From Ustilago trichophora (taxonomy: Eukaryota > Basidiomycota > Ustilaginomycetes > Ustilaginales > Ustilaginaceae): DNA of 64,000 bases. The position numbers and the translations under genes are program-made. Below are positions 9,240 to 19,649 of this stretch, one piece after another; the stretch's first letter is position 1, and every line of letters starts with the position of its first letter. The DNA lies in NCBI GenBank assembly GCA_900323505.1, contig OOIN01000005.1:62001-126000 (forward strand), in the 5' to 3' direction. The notes under the pieces were generated by a model that did not search any database, had not been told where the DNA came from, and worked only from the letters and a program-made list of their open reading frames with translations.

Positions 9240-11185
9240 CTGACTAGAGACATCCAATAACTTTGCATTATTTGAAAAGCAAATTTATTTAATATGTAAT
9301 TTGCTGGGCCCAAAAATGTCCAGCCAATTTTCTATCTTAAATGTGGAATATTCATTTATTGAGGCATTCAAAGATCACAAATTGACTGTAATTAAGTTAA
9401 CCCCACTGTTGGCTTTGGCTTTGGCACATCAAGCAGATGAGCTGAGTTGGTACCTTGATTTAGTACTGGACCCTGCAGCGGCAACTCCAAAATCTTCATT
9501 TCCAAGACTCTAATTTTTGGCATCCAACCGTCACTGATGCCTAGAATCCTGCACATCAAAAACATCCATTTGCTTGCAAATTTGTATGACCTGTCCTCTT
9601 CCAAGTGTGCTTACCACTTTTTCAACACCGTTCCAAAAACAGGCAGAGCTGGAGAAGCCATTCATGCACCCTGAATGTCAAGTGTTGGTCTCAAATTGTA
9701 TTTCCAGACGGGCCAATGTATGTGATCATTTGCTCAGCCAATTCAAATACAGCTGTGCCCTTCTGTCTCCTTTTCCACATCAGCACTGGAAATCAACAGC
9801 TCTTGTATGCGGTCTCTCAGTGTCCCAGTTCCATGCACAGATGCCTGAATCAAATCTTTTGCCTCAGCTGGTGTGAAGCGCTTGCTATTCTTGTTGGAAC
9901 CAGTGTTGTTGATCTCCTTTGCCTTTCCTCACCATCCTACCTTGAACGACATTGCCAAACCACTGGCATATATGCAGCTAACCATGTTTGCTCAATTCAC
10001 TACTCAAGACCAAGGCCAGCAGAAGGTTGAGACTGCATCTCTGTTTTGGTCTCAGATGCTTGGAACAGAGGTGGAGCACTCAGCTCCCTCTGGATCCAGG
10101 CACATCCCTCAAGAGGTTGAGCATTCAGCTCCCTCTCCAATGGAGGAAGAAGAGGTTGAGCACTTGGCTCCCTCTACCTTCCGTGTTGCATCTTGGAATG
10201 CATACAACCTTGCTGACTAGAGACATCCAATAACTTTGCATTATTTGAAAAGCAAATTTATTTAATATGTAATTTGCTGGGCCCAAAAATGTCCAGCCAA
10301 TTTTCTATCTTAAATGTGGAATATTCATTTATTGAGGCATTCAAAGATCACAAATTGACTGTAATTAAGTTAACCCCACTGTTGGCTTTGGCTTTGGCAC
10401 ATCAAGCAGATGAGCTGAGTTGGTACCTTGATTTAGTACTGGACCCTGCAGCGGCAACTCCAAAATCTTCATTTCCAAGACTCTAATTTTTGGCATCCAA
10501 CCGTCACTGATGCCTAGAATCCTGCACATCAAAAACATCCATTTGCTTGCAAATTTGTATGACCTGTCCTCTTCCAAGTGTGCTTACCACTTTTTCAACA
10601 CCGTTCCAAAAACAGGCAGAGCTGGAGAAGCCATTCATGCACCCTGAATGTCAAGTGTTGGTCTCAAATTGTATTTCCAGACGGGCCAATGTATGTGATC
10701 ATTTGCTCAGCCAATTCAAATACAGCTGTGCCCTTCTGTCTCCTTTTCCACATCAGCACTGGAAATCAACAGCTCTTGTATGCGGTCTCTCAGTGTCCCA
10801 GTTCCATGCACAGATGCCTGAATCAAATCTTTTGCCTCAGCTGGTGTGAAGCGCTTGCTATTCTTGTTGGAACCAGTGTTGTTGATCTCCTTTGCCTTTC
10901 CTCACCATCCTACCTTGAACGACATTGCCAAACCACTGGCATATATGCAGCTAACCATGTTTGCTCAATTCACTACTCAAGACCAAGGCCAGCAGAAGGT
11001 TGAGACTGCATCTCTGTTTTGGTCTCAGATGCTTGGAACAGAGGTGGAGCACTCAGCTCCCTCTGGATCCAGGCACATCCCTCAAGAGGTTGAGCATTCA
11101 GCTCCCTCTCCAATGGAGGAAGAAGAGGTTGAGCACTTGGCTCCCTCTACCTTCCGTGTTGCATCTTGGAATGCATACAACCTTG
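9240..11185 (+). repeat. Perfect tandem duplication of a 973-bp unit
   Basis: Units 9240-10212 and 10213-11185 are identical wherever I compared them, and all short reading frames recur exactly 973 bp apart. The unit begins CTGACTAGAGACATCC and ends at the start of a LINE endonuclease domain (SWNAYNL), so unit 2 runs straight into the endonuclease while unit 1 runs into unit 2. Inside each unit are an inverted repeat GCAAATT/AATTTGC (9279-9304 in unit 1) and three copies of a VEH(S/L)APS-coding motif 45 and 39 bp apart. It may be the duplicated 5' region of a LINE, a later segmental duplication, or an assembly artefact. Confidence 0.9.
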
Positions 11186-12575
11186 GAAAAAGGAAGGTCA
11201 ACTTCAAAGATGCAACCAACAAGGCTCTGCAGACATCCTCTGCATCCAGGAATGTTGCTCTGCACCCAAAGGTGGGATTGTTGCTGGATCAGATGCAGCA
11301 AAGTGGTTCCCCTCAGAATTCTGGATCCCTAGAACAGATGCTGTACTCACTCATGATTGTGGTATTGTTTGCCATCTGCCTCATCATTCTATGGACCTCA
11401 TCTTTGCTGGGGATAGGGCAATTCTAGTGAAGATTCAGTTGTTCCAGAAGATCTATGGCCTCAGCAAGACAATATACATCTGGTCCATCCATGCACCACC
11501 ATCAAGTGGAAGCAAGAGCTTTTTCACCCTGGAGAATCTCCCATTTGACCAATTTTTTCCAGAGTACTGGCAGGCTGATGAAGAAGAGGAGGCTAAAGAC
11601 AGGCAACACAATGACAAGCCCCCTTCACTCCCCCTTGTCATCATTGGTGCTGACTGGAATGCAGTTCCTAACTGGAATGCAGACACAGTTGGCAGCTCAT
11701 ATCGCAACACAAAGTGGAGACCCATTGCCAGCCTCATAGACCCTATTGGCTTGGTGGATGCATATCAACATGTCCATCCCACTGGCAACTCCTTCTCCAG
11801 GGTGAATTGACGTTTGCAGATCTTCTCTGCTCAACAAATTGATCTCATCCATGTCAGCTACCCTCTTGCATCCCTTCTGGCAAATGTAGAGCACATAGCT
11901 ACAACATCAGTTCACAGAGTGGCATTGGTCAGCTTTGGACAAGGTCAGCAAGCTCCTGCATCAACCAGCAGGCAGAAATTGTTTGGATCTGATGGCTTCT
12001 ATGCCCTTGATGATGTCAAAAGCTTCCTTTGGGCTTGGGAAAGCACCTTGGCTTCTTCTCCCTCTTCTTTTGCCGCCAGTCAAGGCATTTCTTCTGGGCT
12101 TGCTGGCTTTGCTTCCTTGATGATCCTCAAGCTGGAGCTTCAGAACAGGCTACACCAAGCTGAACAAGCCATTCAAGCACAGCATGATGTGCAGAGGCAG
12201 GCAATGAGGCAGCAGATGATTGCCTCAGATGCACAACATCAGCATGCTGCAGAGGCTAAACTCCGCTGGCTTGTCTTTGCCACCACTCTGCAAGACAAAG
12301 ATAGTTCTTGGCCAATGGATGGCAAGCCCTTTGTGCCTGCTGGATTTCAAGGAATGGAGTTTAGCATGGATCTTGCTGCCAATCTTGGTGGCCTCTATAT
12401 GCTCTTTGACCCTGTGGATCCAACTGCTGCTGAAGTGGTGTTGCAACCCTCTTCTGGTGGACTCAGCAACTCTGCAGCCAGCATTCTCCATTTACTGAAG
12501 CAGAGGTGCTTTCCTATCATGGAGAATTTTCTCGTGCTGGTCCAGATGGCGTCCATCCTGCAGTTGTCCCCTTGA
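10846..12575 (+). pseudogene. LINE-type retrotransposon fragment: AP-like endonuclease half
   Basis: A decayed non-LTR retrotransposon protein. The endonuclease fold starts at FRVASWNAYNL (about 11150). After a frame change near 11180-11220 it continues with ILCIQECCS (metal-binding Glu), VIIGADWNAVPN (the D-N motif) and QQIDLIHVS followed by SVHRVA in place of the usual SDHR. A TGA at 11808-11810 interrupts the frame just before the QQIDLIH block. After the domain comes a Gln/Ala-rich linker to a stop at 12575, resembling the spacer before reverse transcriptase, but no reverse transcriptase follows on this strand. It contains few CpG dinucleotides. Confidence 0.82.
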
Positions 12576-12890
12576 TTTGAGATGTTGTAGGCCCTTGCTT
12601 GGTTGGTCTCCTCAATTGCCTAGGTATAGATCAAATCCTTCCTACTGGTCAGCCAATGGTGCTAGGAGAGCCTTACTATCAAGGGGGAAGGACTGATGTT
12701 GATGCATATCAACTGCGATTCACCTCTAATTGGGATCTTCTGCCAGTAAGCCTGGCTGGCCAAATCAAGGAAGCTTGTACAATGGATGGCTTGTTCTCTG
12801 CATCCAATTGCAGAGCATTTATGCCAGGAGATACAAAGGAATTGAGCTTCATTACATTGGCTCAGCAGCCATACAAATCTTTCCAATCTC
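12576..12890. other. Unassigned sequence between LINE fragment and JmjC remnant
   Basis: 315 bp, CpG-poor, no product recognised on either strand. It may be further LINE sequence or the tail of the JmjC remnant. Confidence 0.35.
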
Positions 12891-13680
12891 TTAGACCTTG
12901 TGTTTCTTGCTGCCAGATGATTGTCCATGCCTTGCTGCTTTGCCTTCATCACCTTGATTGCCAGTGATGGCTTTCCTTAGCCTTTCTACTTCCCCTTGTT
13001 GGATTTTGAGGATATTTTCAACCTCACCACAAGAGACTGTATCATCTGTCCTCCTGACTGGCAGCTTTTTCAATGCTTGCTGCCAAAGCTCAATCCCATG
13101 TTCCAAATCCTTTAGCCCCTCTGTGGCATAGGACAAGCCCTGTGGTCTGAATCTCTTTTCAATGTGTTCAATTAAAAATGTGAACATCCTTTGCACTGCT
13201 TCCCATTCCTCCAAAGTGGGATTGATCACCCATAGACCTTGCAAGAAGGCCAATTTTGGTGAGAAGACCAGATGAAGTTGGCCAGCAGGAATGTAGACTG
13301 TCATGCCAGCCTTGGGATGGTTGACATGCAGATCCTCCAGTTGCTTGATGACCTTGAATGTTTGGTCCCAGGAGGTCAAGAAATGGTGAAGAGCTTGAAA
13401 AAGCTCAAGGATCTTTGGGGAAGGGGGCTAGGAGAGAAAGAGCTTGTCACCTTTGATGACTGTGGAGAGGCCTCCAACAATCCCATAGTTGATGTGAGTT
13501 TCTGAAATGCTGCCTGCACAGTTGAGCAGCAGCTTTGGGTGCTGCACATCTTGATAGACATAAGGGGAAATATGAGCCCTGGGGAATGCTGCTGTTGAAA
13601 TCTCCTGAGGTATGCAGTGTCCCAGTACAGAGGTTTCCTCATAGCTGTAATCCAGTGCAAAAATTTTGTTGCATGACCCT
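12891..13680 (-). pseudogene. Decayed JmjC-domain gene fragment
   Basis: Read on the minus strand, one frame gives a JmjC (cupin, Fe(II)/2-oxoglutarate dioxygenase) fold: a QDVQHPKLLLN segment, then ETHINYGIVGGLSTVIKG, KLFLS-stop-PPS where WPPS is usual, and AGMTVYIPAGQLHLVFSP with the distal His. The first metal motif HxD reads His-Ile-Asn (13488-13496), and a TAG (13428-13430) replaces the expected Trp. A helical, charged tail ends at 12891. Upstream the frame is open to about 13680 with no clear start. It is either a captured host gene or a gene carried by a mobile element. The family call is from pattern recognition, not a search. Confidence 0.6.
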
Positions 13681-13965
13681 ATGTAGCTTCTTTTTCTTTT
13701 CTTTTCACATTGTTGGTGGAAGCGATGCAGAGCTGACGCATCTGCATCAACGGCTACACATGGTGGGACCTCACAAGGTTAGGCAAACACATGAGTGCCA
13801 AGGGTCCACCTGGTGCCTGCAAGAGGGGTGAAATACATAAAGTTGAGCACTTCACCCAATTCACCAACTCAACACCCTCTCACAAACCACCCAGTATTCC
13901 CTGGCCTCTAAACAAACCACGCCTGCAAACCCTCTACCACCAACACAGTGTTATGAATAGTCCTC
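13681..13965. other. Spacer before the CpG-rich islet
   Basis: 285 bp with a CT-rich tract near 13688-13710 that could precede a transcription start for the ORFs to the right. No gene recognised. Confidence 0.35.
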
Positions 13966-14355
13966 ATGGCTCCGCGCGTGAGGCAGATCGGTGGGCGCAT
14001 CACCGATCCGGTAGGCGACGAAGCTGACTGCGGCAACGTCCACCGGGCAGTACATGACCCGGTAGGCGTCGCCCGGTCCCATCCACTTTCCCTTCGTCGA
14101 TTGTATTCTATTTCACTCTCAGTAGGAGATCGAATCTCAGACCTTATTAGCCCGGTAGCTCGCCACCGCTTGCCAGCCGACATACCGGACACCACCGTGC
14201 CGGTAGCCTCACCCCTGGCCTCGACCACTTCCACCAACACACGACACCATCGAGGTTGCCAGACCCCAGGGCATAACACACAGCCCTTGAAGAAAACACA
14301 ATGTCGGAGCAGGAGTGCAAATTGTACAAAGCAATTGAAGACCTCAGACTGGTAA
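13966..14355 (+). CDS. Small CpG-rich ORF with repeated DPVG motif
   Basis: 129 codons from ATG at 13966. I do not recognise the product. The sequence is conspicuously CpG-rich within a CpG-poor island. CCGGTAG occurs four times, coding for TDPVG, HDPVG, SPVAR and VPVAS. It is Arg/His/Ser-rich without membrane segment or known domain, and its 3' end overlaps the next ORF in another frame. It may be the leader or gag-like segment of a young retroelement rather than a real gene. Confidence 0.3.
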   Translation: MAPRVRQIGGRITDPVGDEADCGNVHRAVHDPVGVARSHPLSLRRLYSISLSVGDRISDLISPVARHRLPADIPDTTVPVASPLASTTSTNTRHHRGCQTPGHNTQPLKKTQCRSRSANCTKQLKTSDW

Positions 14356-14636
14356 ATAACGATGCTATAGGACTCCTAGCCAAGTTTGACGCCATCAAGT
14401 TGGAATTGCAGAAGCTGGGATACGCAAACAATGACTACTCCCTAACAGATGAATACCTCCAAAAGTTTGACCCAGGCAAGGAATTTGCCAAAGCCATTTA
14501 CCACTCACGCTGGGATACATTTGAAGGCATGCAGGAGAATTTCACAGCGGCACAACATGCTATGGAAGCTGCCTGCACCAAGGACGTGACAGCCAACGTT
14601 GAAGCCACCATCAAACATGCCATTGCAACGACTTGA
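14301..14636 (+). CDS. Small hypothetical protein, 111 residues
   Basis: ATG at 14301 follows an A-rich leader (AAAACACA ATG). The protein begins MSEQECKLYKAIEDL and is largely helical and mildly acidic, with no signal peptide, membrane segment or recognised domain. Codon content and intermediate CpG level differ from the decayed neighbours, so the frame may be intact and fairly recent. It could be a retroelement ORF1 fragment or an orphan gene; I cannot decide between them. Confidence 0.4.
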   Translation: MSEQECKLYKAIEDLRLVNNDAIGLLAKFDAIKLELQKLGYANNDYSLTDEYLQKFDPGKEFAKAIYHSRWDTFEGMQENFTAAQHAMEAACTKDVTANVEATIKHAIATT

Positions 14637-14944
14637 TCCCTCTGAATCAAGTAGAACATGAGGAGACAAACCAGGAGCAAAAGCCAATGCAACTGCTCAC
14701 CCAAATGCTTGTAAAACATTAATGTACTTTGCCACCTCTCTCCGAAAATCAATGACACCCCCTTATGTCTGAGCAATGAGAACATGTGTCGAGACTTGAT
14801 CTGAGAGCTGAGACCCTAGGCATGAAGTCGGGCAGCATTGATAAAAGCCAAGCCAGGTTGCCCAATACGGGACCACGTCCCAACACTTGAAACCCTGAGC
14901 ACCACAAAGTGGGTGCAACAACACACACTTGCAAGCAAAGATAA
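14637..14944. other. Spacer, no gene seen
   Basis: 308 bp between the small ORF and the LINE fragment on the other strand. It probably includes the 3' end of that fragment, but I found no poly(A)-like tract or target duplication that would fix the boundary. Confidence 0.35.
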
Positions 14945-16950
14945 TCAACTTTCCCTTCCACCGTCACCAAACACGACTAGCACAAAGTCGACAAACAAAT
15001 CCCAGATGCTTTGCGCACAGTACAATACAGGCCACCAGGCTAGCCTCATGCAGTGGCTCAAATTGCCTGTGACAGGTGCAACCCCGCCTGTCTGCCTCCT
15101 CCAAGAGTGCTCTTCCATGGCGCTCACATGGCTTGAGCTCAATGACTGGGAGGTGCCAGTCCAGGATGGAATCAAAGTCTGCAGCTGAGAGCAATGTTGA
15201 ACCAATTGCCAAGTGTCTCCAAGGTAGTTCAAAGAGTGCAGGCTGCCACTTGAAAGGTCTTGTGTGCACAATCTGTGCTGCTGTGCAGTGTGCCTGGTCT
15301 TCCTCTGGCTTGAAATGATCAGGAATACTGCTGAGCTTTGCCCTGAGACCTTCAGGCAGAGCATTCCAGTAGGCCTCTCACCTTGTACAGAACAGAGAGG
15401 TGGCATTTGCCATTTGGGTTCTGACTGGGCTATCCCTCTCAGTCCAGTGTGGCTGATTGATCTTGACTCTCCCTTCCCAGTGAACATTGATTCCCTGAGT
15501 GAGGATTGGGCACAATGGCAAAGATGAGAAGCCAAGCAAGTCACCTCAACATGGCCTTCTGTCATTGTAACAGAGGATATCAGCCCAAGACCAAAGACCA
15601 GCACCCATGCAGTCCCTGTACATTGATTCTGTGACACCTTGCATGTCACATCCATACAGAGCCGGAGAATGCCAGGGGAGAGCAAGAATCTCTTTGATTG
15701 TGAAAGAGTCCCAGTCAGGAGGCACTTGCTGAACACATGGATTCAGCTTTGCCAAAGTGTTGAAGCACCTCTCTCAGAAGGGGGAAATATGCCTGTGGCT
15801 TCTCTCCAGCCACTTGTTGATGTGTGTGGCAGGGAGAGGTTCCTGACTCTGTCCTTGCAGTAAAAGGACAGTTGCGGATCCTTTCAGCTCCCAGACAAGA
15901 AAAGTCAACATGCCTTGCCAGAATGTCTTGCCCTGCTCTGTCTGTCTGGTTGCCAGACTTGCAATAAGAGCGCCACAGTGACTGAGGAGAAGCTTATTGG
16001 GGTTCAACAAGCCAAAACCACCTTGCTCTCTGCCTGCTGTCAAAGTGCTCCAAGCAATTGGCTCAGAGGAGCAAACAAATTGCTTGACCAGCCTCTCTAA
16101 GCTTTCACCAAAAACAGCAGAGTGACTGTTGAAAGGAAGACTGGCACAAGTGGCACTGATTATTTGGTTGGCAGCCATCACTTTGGTCATGGTGTCTGCA
16201 TAGCCAAAGGAGGCAAAGCAGGCCTCAACTTTGGCTATGAGACCAGCTTGGGAGCACTTTGGGATGCCTCCATTCAGGCTGACACAATAATTGCCATGCC
16301 TGATCTTGCTGGGACAATTGCTGCTATTGATGTTGCTGATGTTGCTGTCAGTATCACCACTGTTGCTGCTGGTGTTGGTGCTGGCATTGCTGCTGCTATT
16401 TCCAAGAGTGTGCATGACAATGCTGTCAACCAGATCAACTCCAGATGCTGCAGAGAAAGCCCTGAGTCCGGCATAAATGCCAACAGCAGCCCCAGGACCA
16501 CAGATGCACACAACTAGGTGAATTTCTAGGGCAACCATGGGAAAGAAAGGCTTTGCTGGTGCACTGCAGACCTTCAGCAGATTGAGCAAAGTTTCTATTG
16601 CCAGCAAGACTAAAACCTTGGACAGTGCAATGCCTTGAACCAAGCCACACTCCATGGGGAAGGAGCAAAAGCTGGAGGCTGTAGGCACAAGCAGTGTGGG
16701 AGCATTCAGCAAGGCTTTGACTGCCAGAATGGTTTGGGCAGGGAATCCCCGCCATGCCTGGTGGTAGAACTGGTCAAGAGGTACAGCCACAATGCCAGTT
16801 TCTGTGAATGCCAGTGCAGCAATATCAATCCAACCCTGAAGGTTTGCAATGAACTTGCCTTCATGGAATAGTGCACACAGTCTAGGATGAGCACAGACAG
16901 AAAAGGTACTAATGCTCCACACCACCGTGTAGCTGAATAGCTCACCTAGC
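14945..16950 (-). pseudogene. LINE-type retrotransposon fragment: reverse transcriptase half
   Basis: On the minus strand, the frame ending at 15774 carries a degenerate non-LTR reverse transcriptase: a VPLDQFYHQAW segment resembling the first catalytic block, FPMECGLVQGIALSKVL resembling the rGxxQGxxLSP block, a region where YADD should be but is lost, and a well-preserved thumb (AKVEACFASFGYADTMTKVM, FGESLERLVKQFV, AWSTLTAGREQGGFGLLNP). Downstream, in other frames (about 15550-15755), is a post-RT segment (IKEILALPWHSPALYG). Several frame changes show it is dead. It faces the endonuclease fragment tail to tail, so the two are probably separate insertions of related elements. Confidence 0.78.
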
Positions 16951-17114
16951 ATTGATGTAGTGGTGGTTTGTCTTATTGTACAGCAAATGAAGACTCTACA
17001 GCAACGGGACAATCAAGGATTGGCAGACGCTCAAAGCGGGTGAAAACAACGCACACTACCATGTATTGATTCATGGAGCTCGAATAAATGCTAATTTTTT
17101 TGTCTACATAGTTC

Positions 17115-19649
17115 TCAAAGCTTGTGCGTTTCAGTGGATTGAGGGGGAGGCCCACCCTGCTCGCAGATGCGTCGCATTTCGCGGAGCGCTTCGACCAAGC
17201 AGCGCGCAAAGTTCGTTGTCGCATCGTTCTTGGACTCGATACCGAACTTGAGTAGCTGTGCTCCAGCAAGGTAGTTGATTCCATACGACTCGGTGGGGTA
17301 GCCGGTACCAAACCCGGTACCTGCGAATCGGTCACCGGCGCTCAAACCACTCGTGCTCAAGCGCCAAGACTGTGACTCGCCAAACAGGGGATCAGCAAAG
17401 ACGGCGGGGATCTCTCCATCCTCGGCGCGAAGCAAAAGGCGCAAGCCGGTCATATGACGATCGATACCCTTGCCCGTCGAGCTTTCGCGAGTCTGGTTGT
17501 TGTGCGACTTGGTTGCTGCGGTCAAGAGTGCGTAGAGCGTCTTAGCGTCTTTGCCCTCGCGAACGCCACGCACAAACTCGTAAGCTTCGTCGCTGAAAGA
17601 TCGGATGACATCTGTGCGGCCGTGCTTGAAGAGCCTAGTGGATGCTGTCTCATAGGTCGAAGTCTGCTGACCGTGCGCTTTCGCGTAGGCCAGCTGCAAT
17701 GCCATCTGGAGGTAGGCGTCCGGGCTATGTTTGCCCACCTTCTTGATCCAGTCAGCGCCATACTCGTCGTACCAGAGTGTGCGGATGTCTGATTCCCTGG
17801 CAGCCTGCAAGGCGGCCTGCTCCGACTGCTCGATGGAGCGTTTGGTTGACTCATCCAGAGCCCACTCGAGCTTCTTCCAGCCGGCCGACTCGTTGGGCGA
17901 GCTCAACTCGGCGGGAACGCTAGAGCCAGGGGGAGGGCAGGGCTCGGCAGCGGCAAAGTCGCAGAGAATACTGGGGATGAGCGCGTCACAAGGCGAGTGC
18001 TCGCCCATGATACCGGCGCGTCCGTTGGGCTCGACAACGATGGTGAGTGCCTTGTCGAACCATCGGTTGTGTCCACCTCGGCCAGCACCACTGACGTTGC
18101 GGGCGACCGCATCTACCCACGCCGGGGTCGACTCGTGGGCTGGCGCTGGGTGTTCTGGTGAAAGAGCCAGCACGCTCGAGTCGAGCGACAGGCAGAGCAA
18201 ACTGTCCTCGATCGAGTTGATGCTCTTGCGGTTAACTGGCGATACGCTGAGCAGTTGCTCACGTGTCTGGATGAAGCACAAAAGTAACAGGTGATCAGTA
18301 AAGATTCCGAGTGTCAAGGAAACTGTGAACGGATGTGCGATTCTCACCTTGGTCCAAGTGTCACGGTTGTCGGAGCTGAGCACACCAACACCAGCACCAT
18401 CACCCTTCTTGGCGTCGGCAACAATGTCCCAGAGCGCCTTTTCGAGGGTGTCGACGCCAAGCAAAGTACCATCCTTGCGGAGCACCTCGACCTCATAGTA
18501 ATTGTCGCGAGCAATCACGGTGATGTGGCGTGCAGAAGTTGGGTGGGGAGTAGCGGTGTTCCAGTCGTGGGGTAGCGCAGGGATACGCGTGATTCCGTAG
18601 AGACTGCGAGCGGGACGATTGAACCAACGGCCTGAGGGTCAGTCAATGGAGAACGACAAAGAGGGCAGAAGGAAAGGGGAAAGAGTCAGCGAGCTGCTCA
18701 GTCACTCACCGCGTGTACTGATGCATGCAGAACGGACCGGCACGAGAAGTGTCAGGCATGATATCCTCGCTGTAACACAGACACAACGAGGAGGTCGCAG
18801 ATCAAGAAAAGGAGACAGAGGATTGAGAATGATCAGCAAAACAATCAGCGAGAAGGTCAACGGAGAGCTTGTAGCAAGACTTACTCGTCGAGGCGCCTCT
18901 TGAACTGGAGGAAGCGCGAGGTGAGCCATGCGGCACGGCGAATGCCCCAAGCGGCGTCGTCCCAGTTCTGAGAGCCGAGGCCAACGATGGGGTAAGCGTC
19001 ATGGCCGCGATGCTCAGTGAGGTCGGCGGGCATGTTCTGGTCTGGAGTGAACATAAGCCACCAATTGCTGTTGATCATGAGGGGCACGCGCCACTCGTGA
19101 TATGCCTTTTGGAGCCACCATCGGTCGTCGAGCCAGTTGTTGTCCGTAGTGCGGTCGACATCGATGAGCCTCTGCTGGAGCTTGGGACCAAGACCGCCGT
19201 TTGCAAGGAAGTCGTGCACCCACTGCTTGCGCTTGGCGAGCTCCTTGTCTGCGGTGCTGCCCTCAAGCTTGCCCTGTTCTTCAAGTTGGCGGAGGAAGGG
19301 CGAGAGCGACTTGATGTATTTGTCAAAGGTCTGCTCAAGCGTCGGCACTGGCAGACGAGGCAGATTCTTCTGCTGGCTGAATGTCTTGGGCTGTGTGCCT
19401 GGCGCACCGCGCCACGGTGTGAGGGCGAACATGTTTGGCGAAGATGTGTGAAGGGGGCGAGGAGCTGCGACGACGGCGCGGTCAAGGACAGATCTAGGCA
19501 AGGAAAGGCGGCCAGTTGTGAGAAGCTGGAGCCAAAAGTAGTGGAGAAGCGATTGTCAGCGATTCAATGATCAAGAAGCGACATTGGTCCAAGGGGGCTT
19601 GAGTTTACAGACATACCTCCAAACCCTTTCGTTGTCTGCTCAGCAACAT
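17115..19649 (-). CDS. CAT2: Carnitine O-acetyltransferase, predicted mitochondrial and peroxisomal
   Basis: Transfers acetyl groups between CoA and carnitine, shuttling acetyl units between peroxisome, cytosol and mitochondrion. Proposed exons (minus strand order): 19649-19617, 19525-18885, 18769-18710, 18603-18348, 18266-17115, giving 713 residues. All four introns have GT..AG ends and phases that match. Family marks: NLPRLPVPTLEQTFDKYIKS near the N-terminus, LMINSNWWL, CMHQYTRLYGITRIP formed across an exon junction, the catalytic His in GEHSPCDA, and RLSTSGLS. The N-terminus is basic and acid-poor like a mitochondrial presequence, an internal ATG lies at 19432, and the last three residues are HKL, a peroxisomal PTS1 variant. 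Yeast CAT2 is likewise dual-targeted. It borders the mobile-element island. Confidence 0.92.

Noticed and set aside
14110..14150. tRNA or SINE-like B-box (GATCGAATCTC near 14118)
   Set aside because: No matching A-box or cloverleaf could be built around it; I found no convincing tRNA gene anywhere in the window.
10846..16950. Twin-priming inversion of a single LINE
   Set aside because: Twin priming inverts the 5' part and leaves the fragments in the opposite relative arrangement; here the 3' sides face each other.
18604..18635. Acceptor at about 18636 for CAT2 exon 4, which would add WFNRPARS
   Set aside because: It breaks the frame with the preceding exon; the acceptor at 18604-18605 keeps phase and gives the family-like QYTRLYGITRIP.
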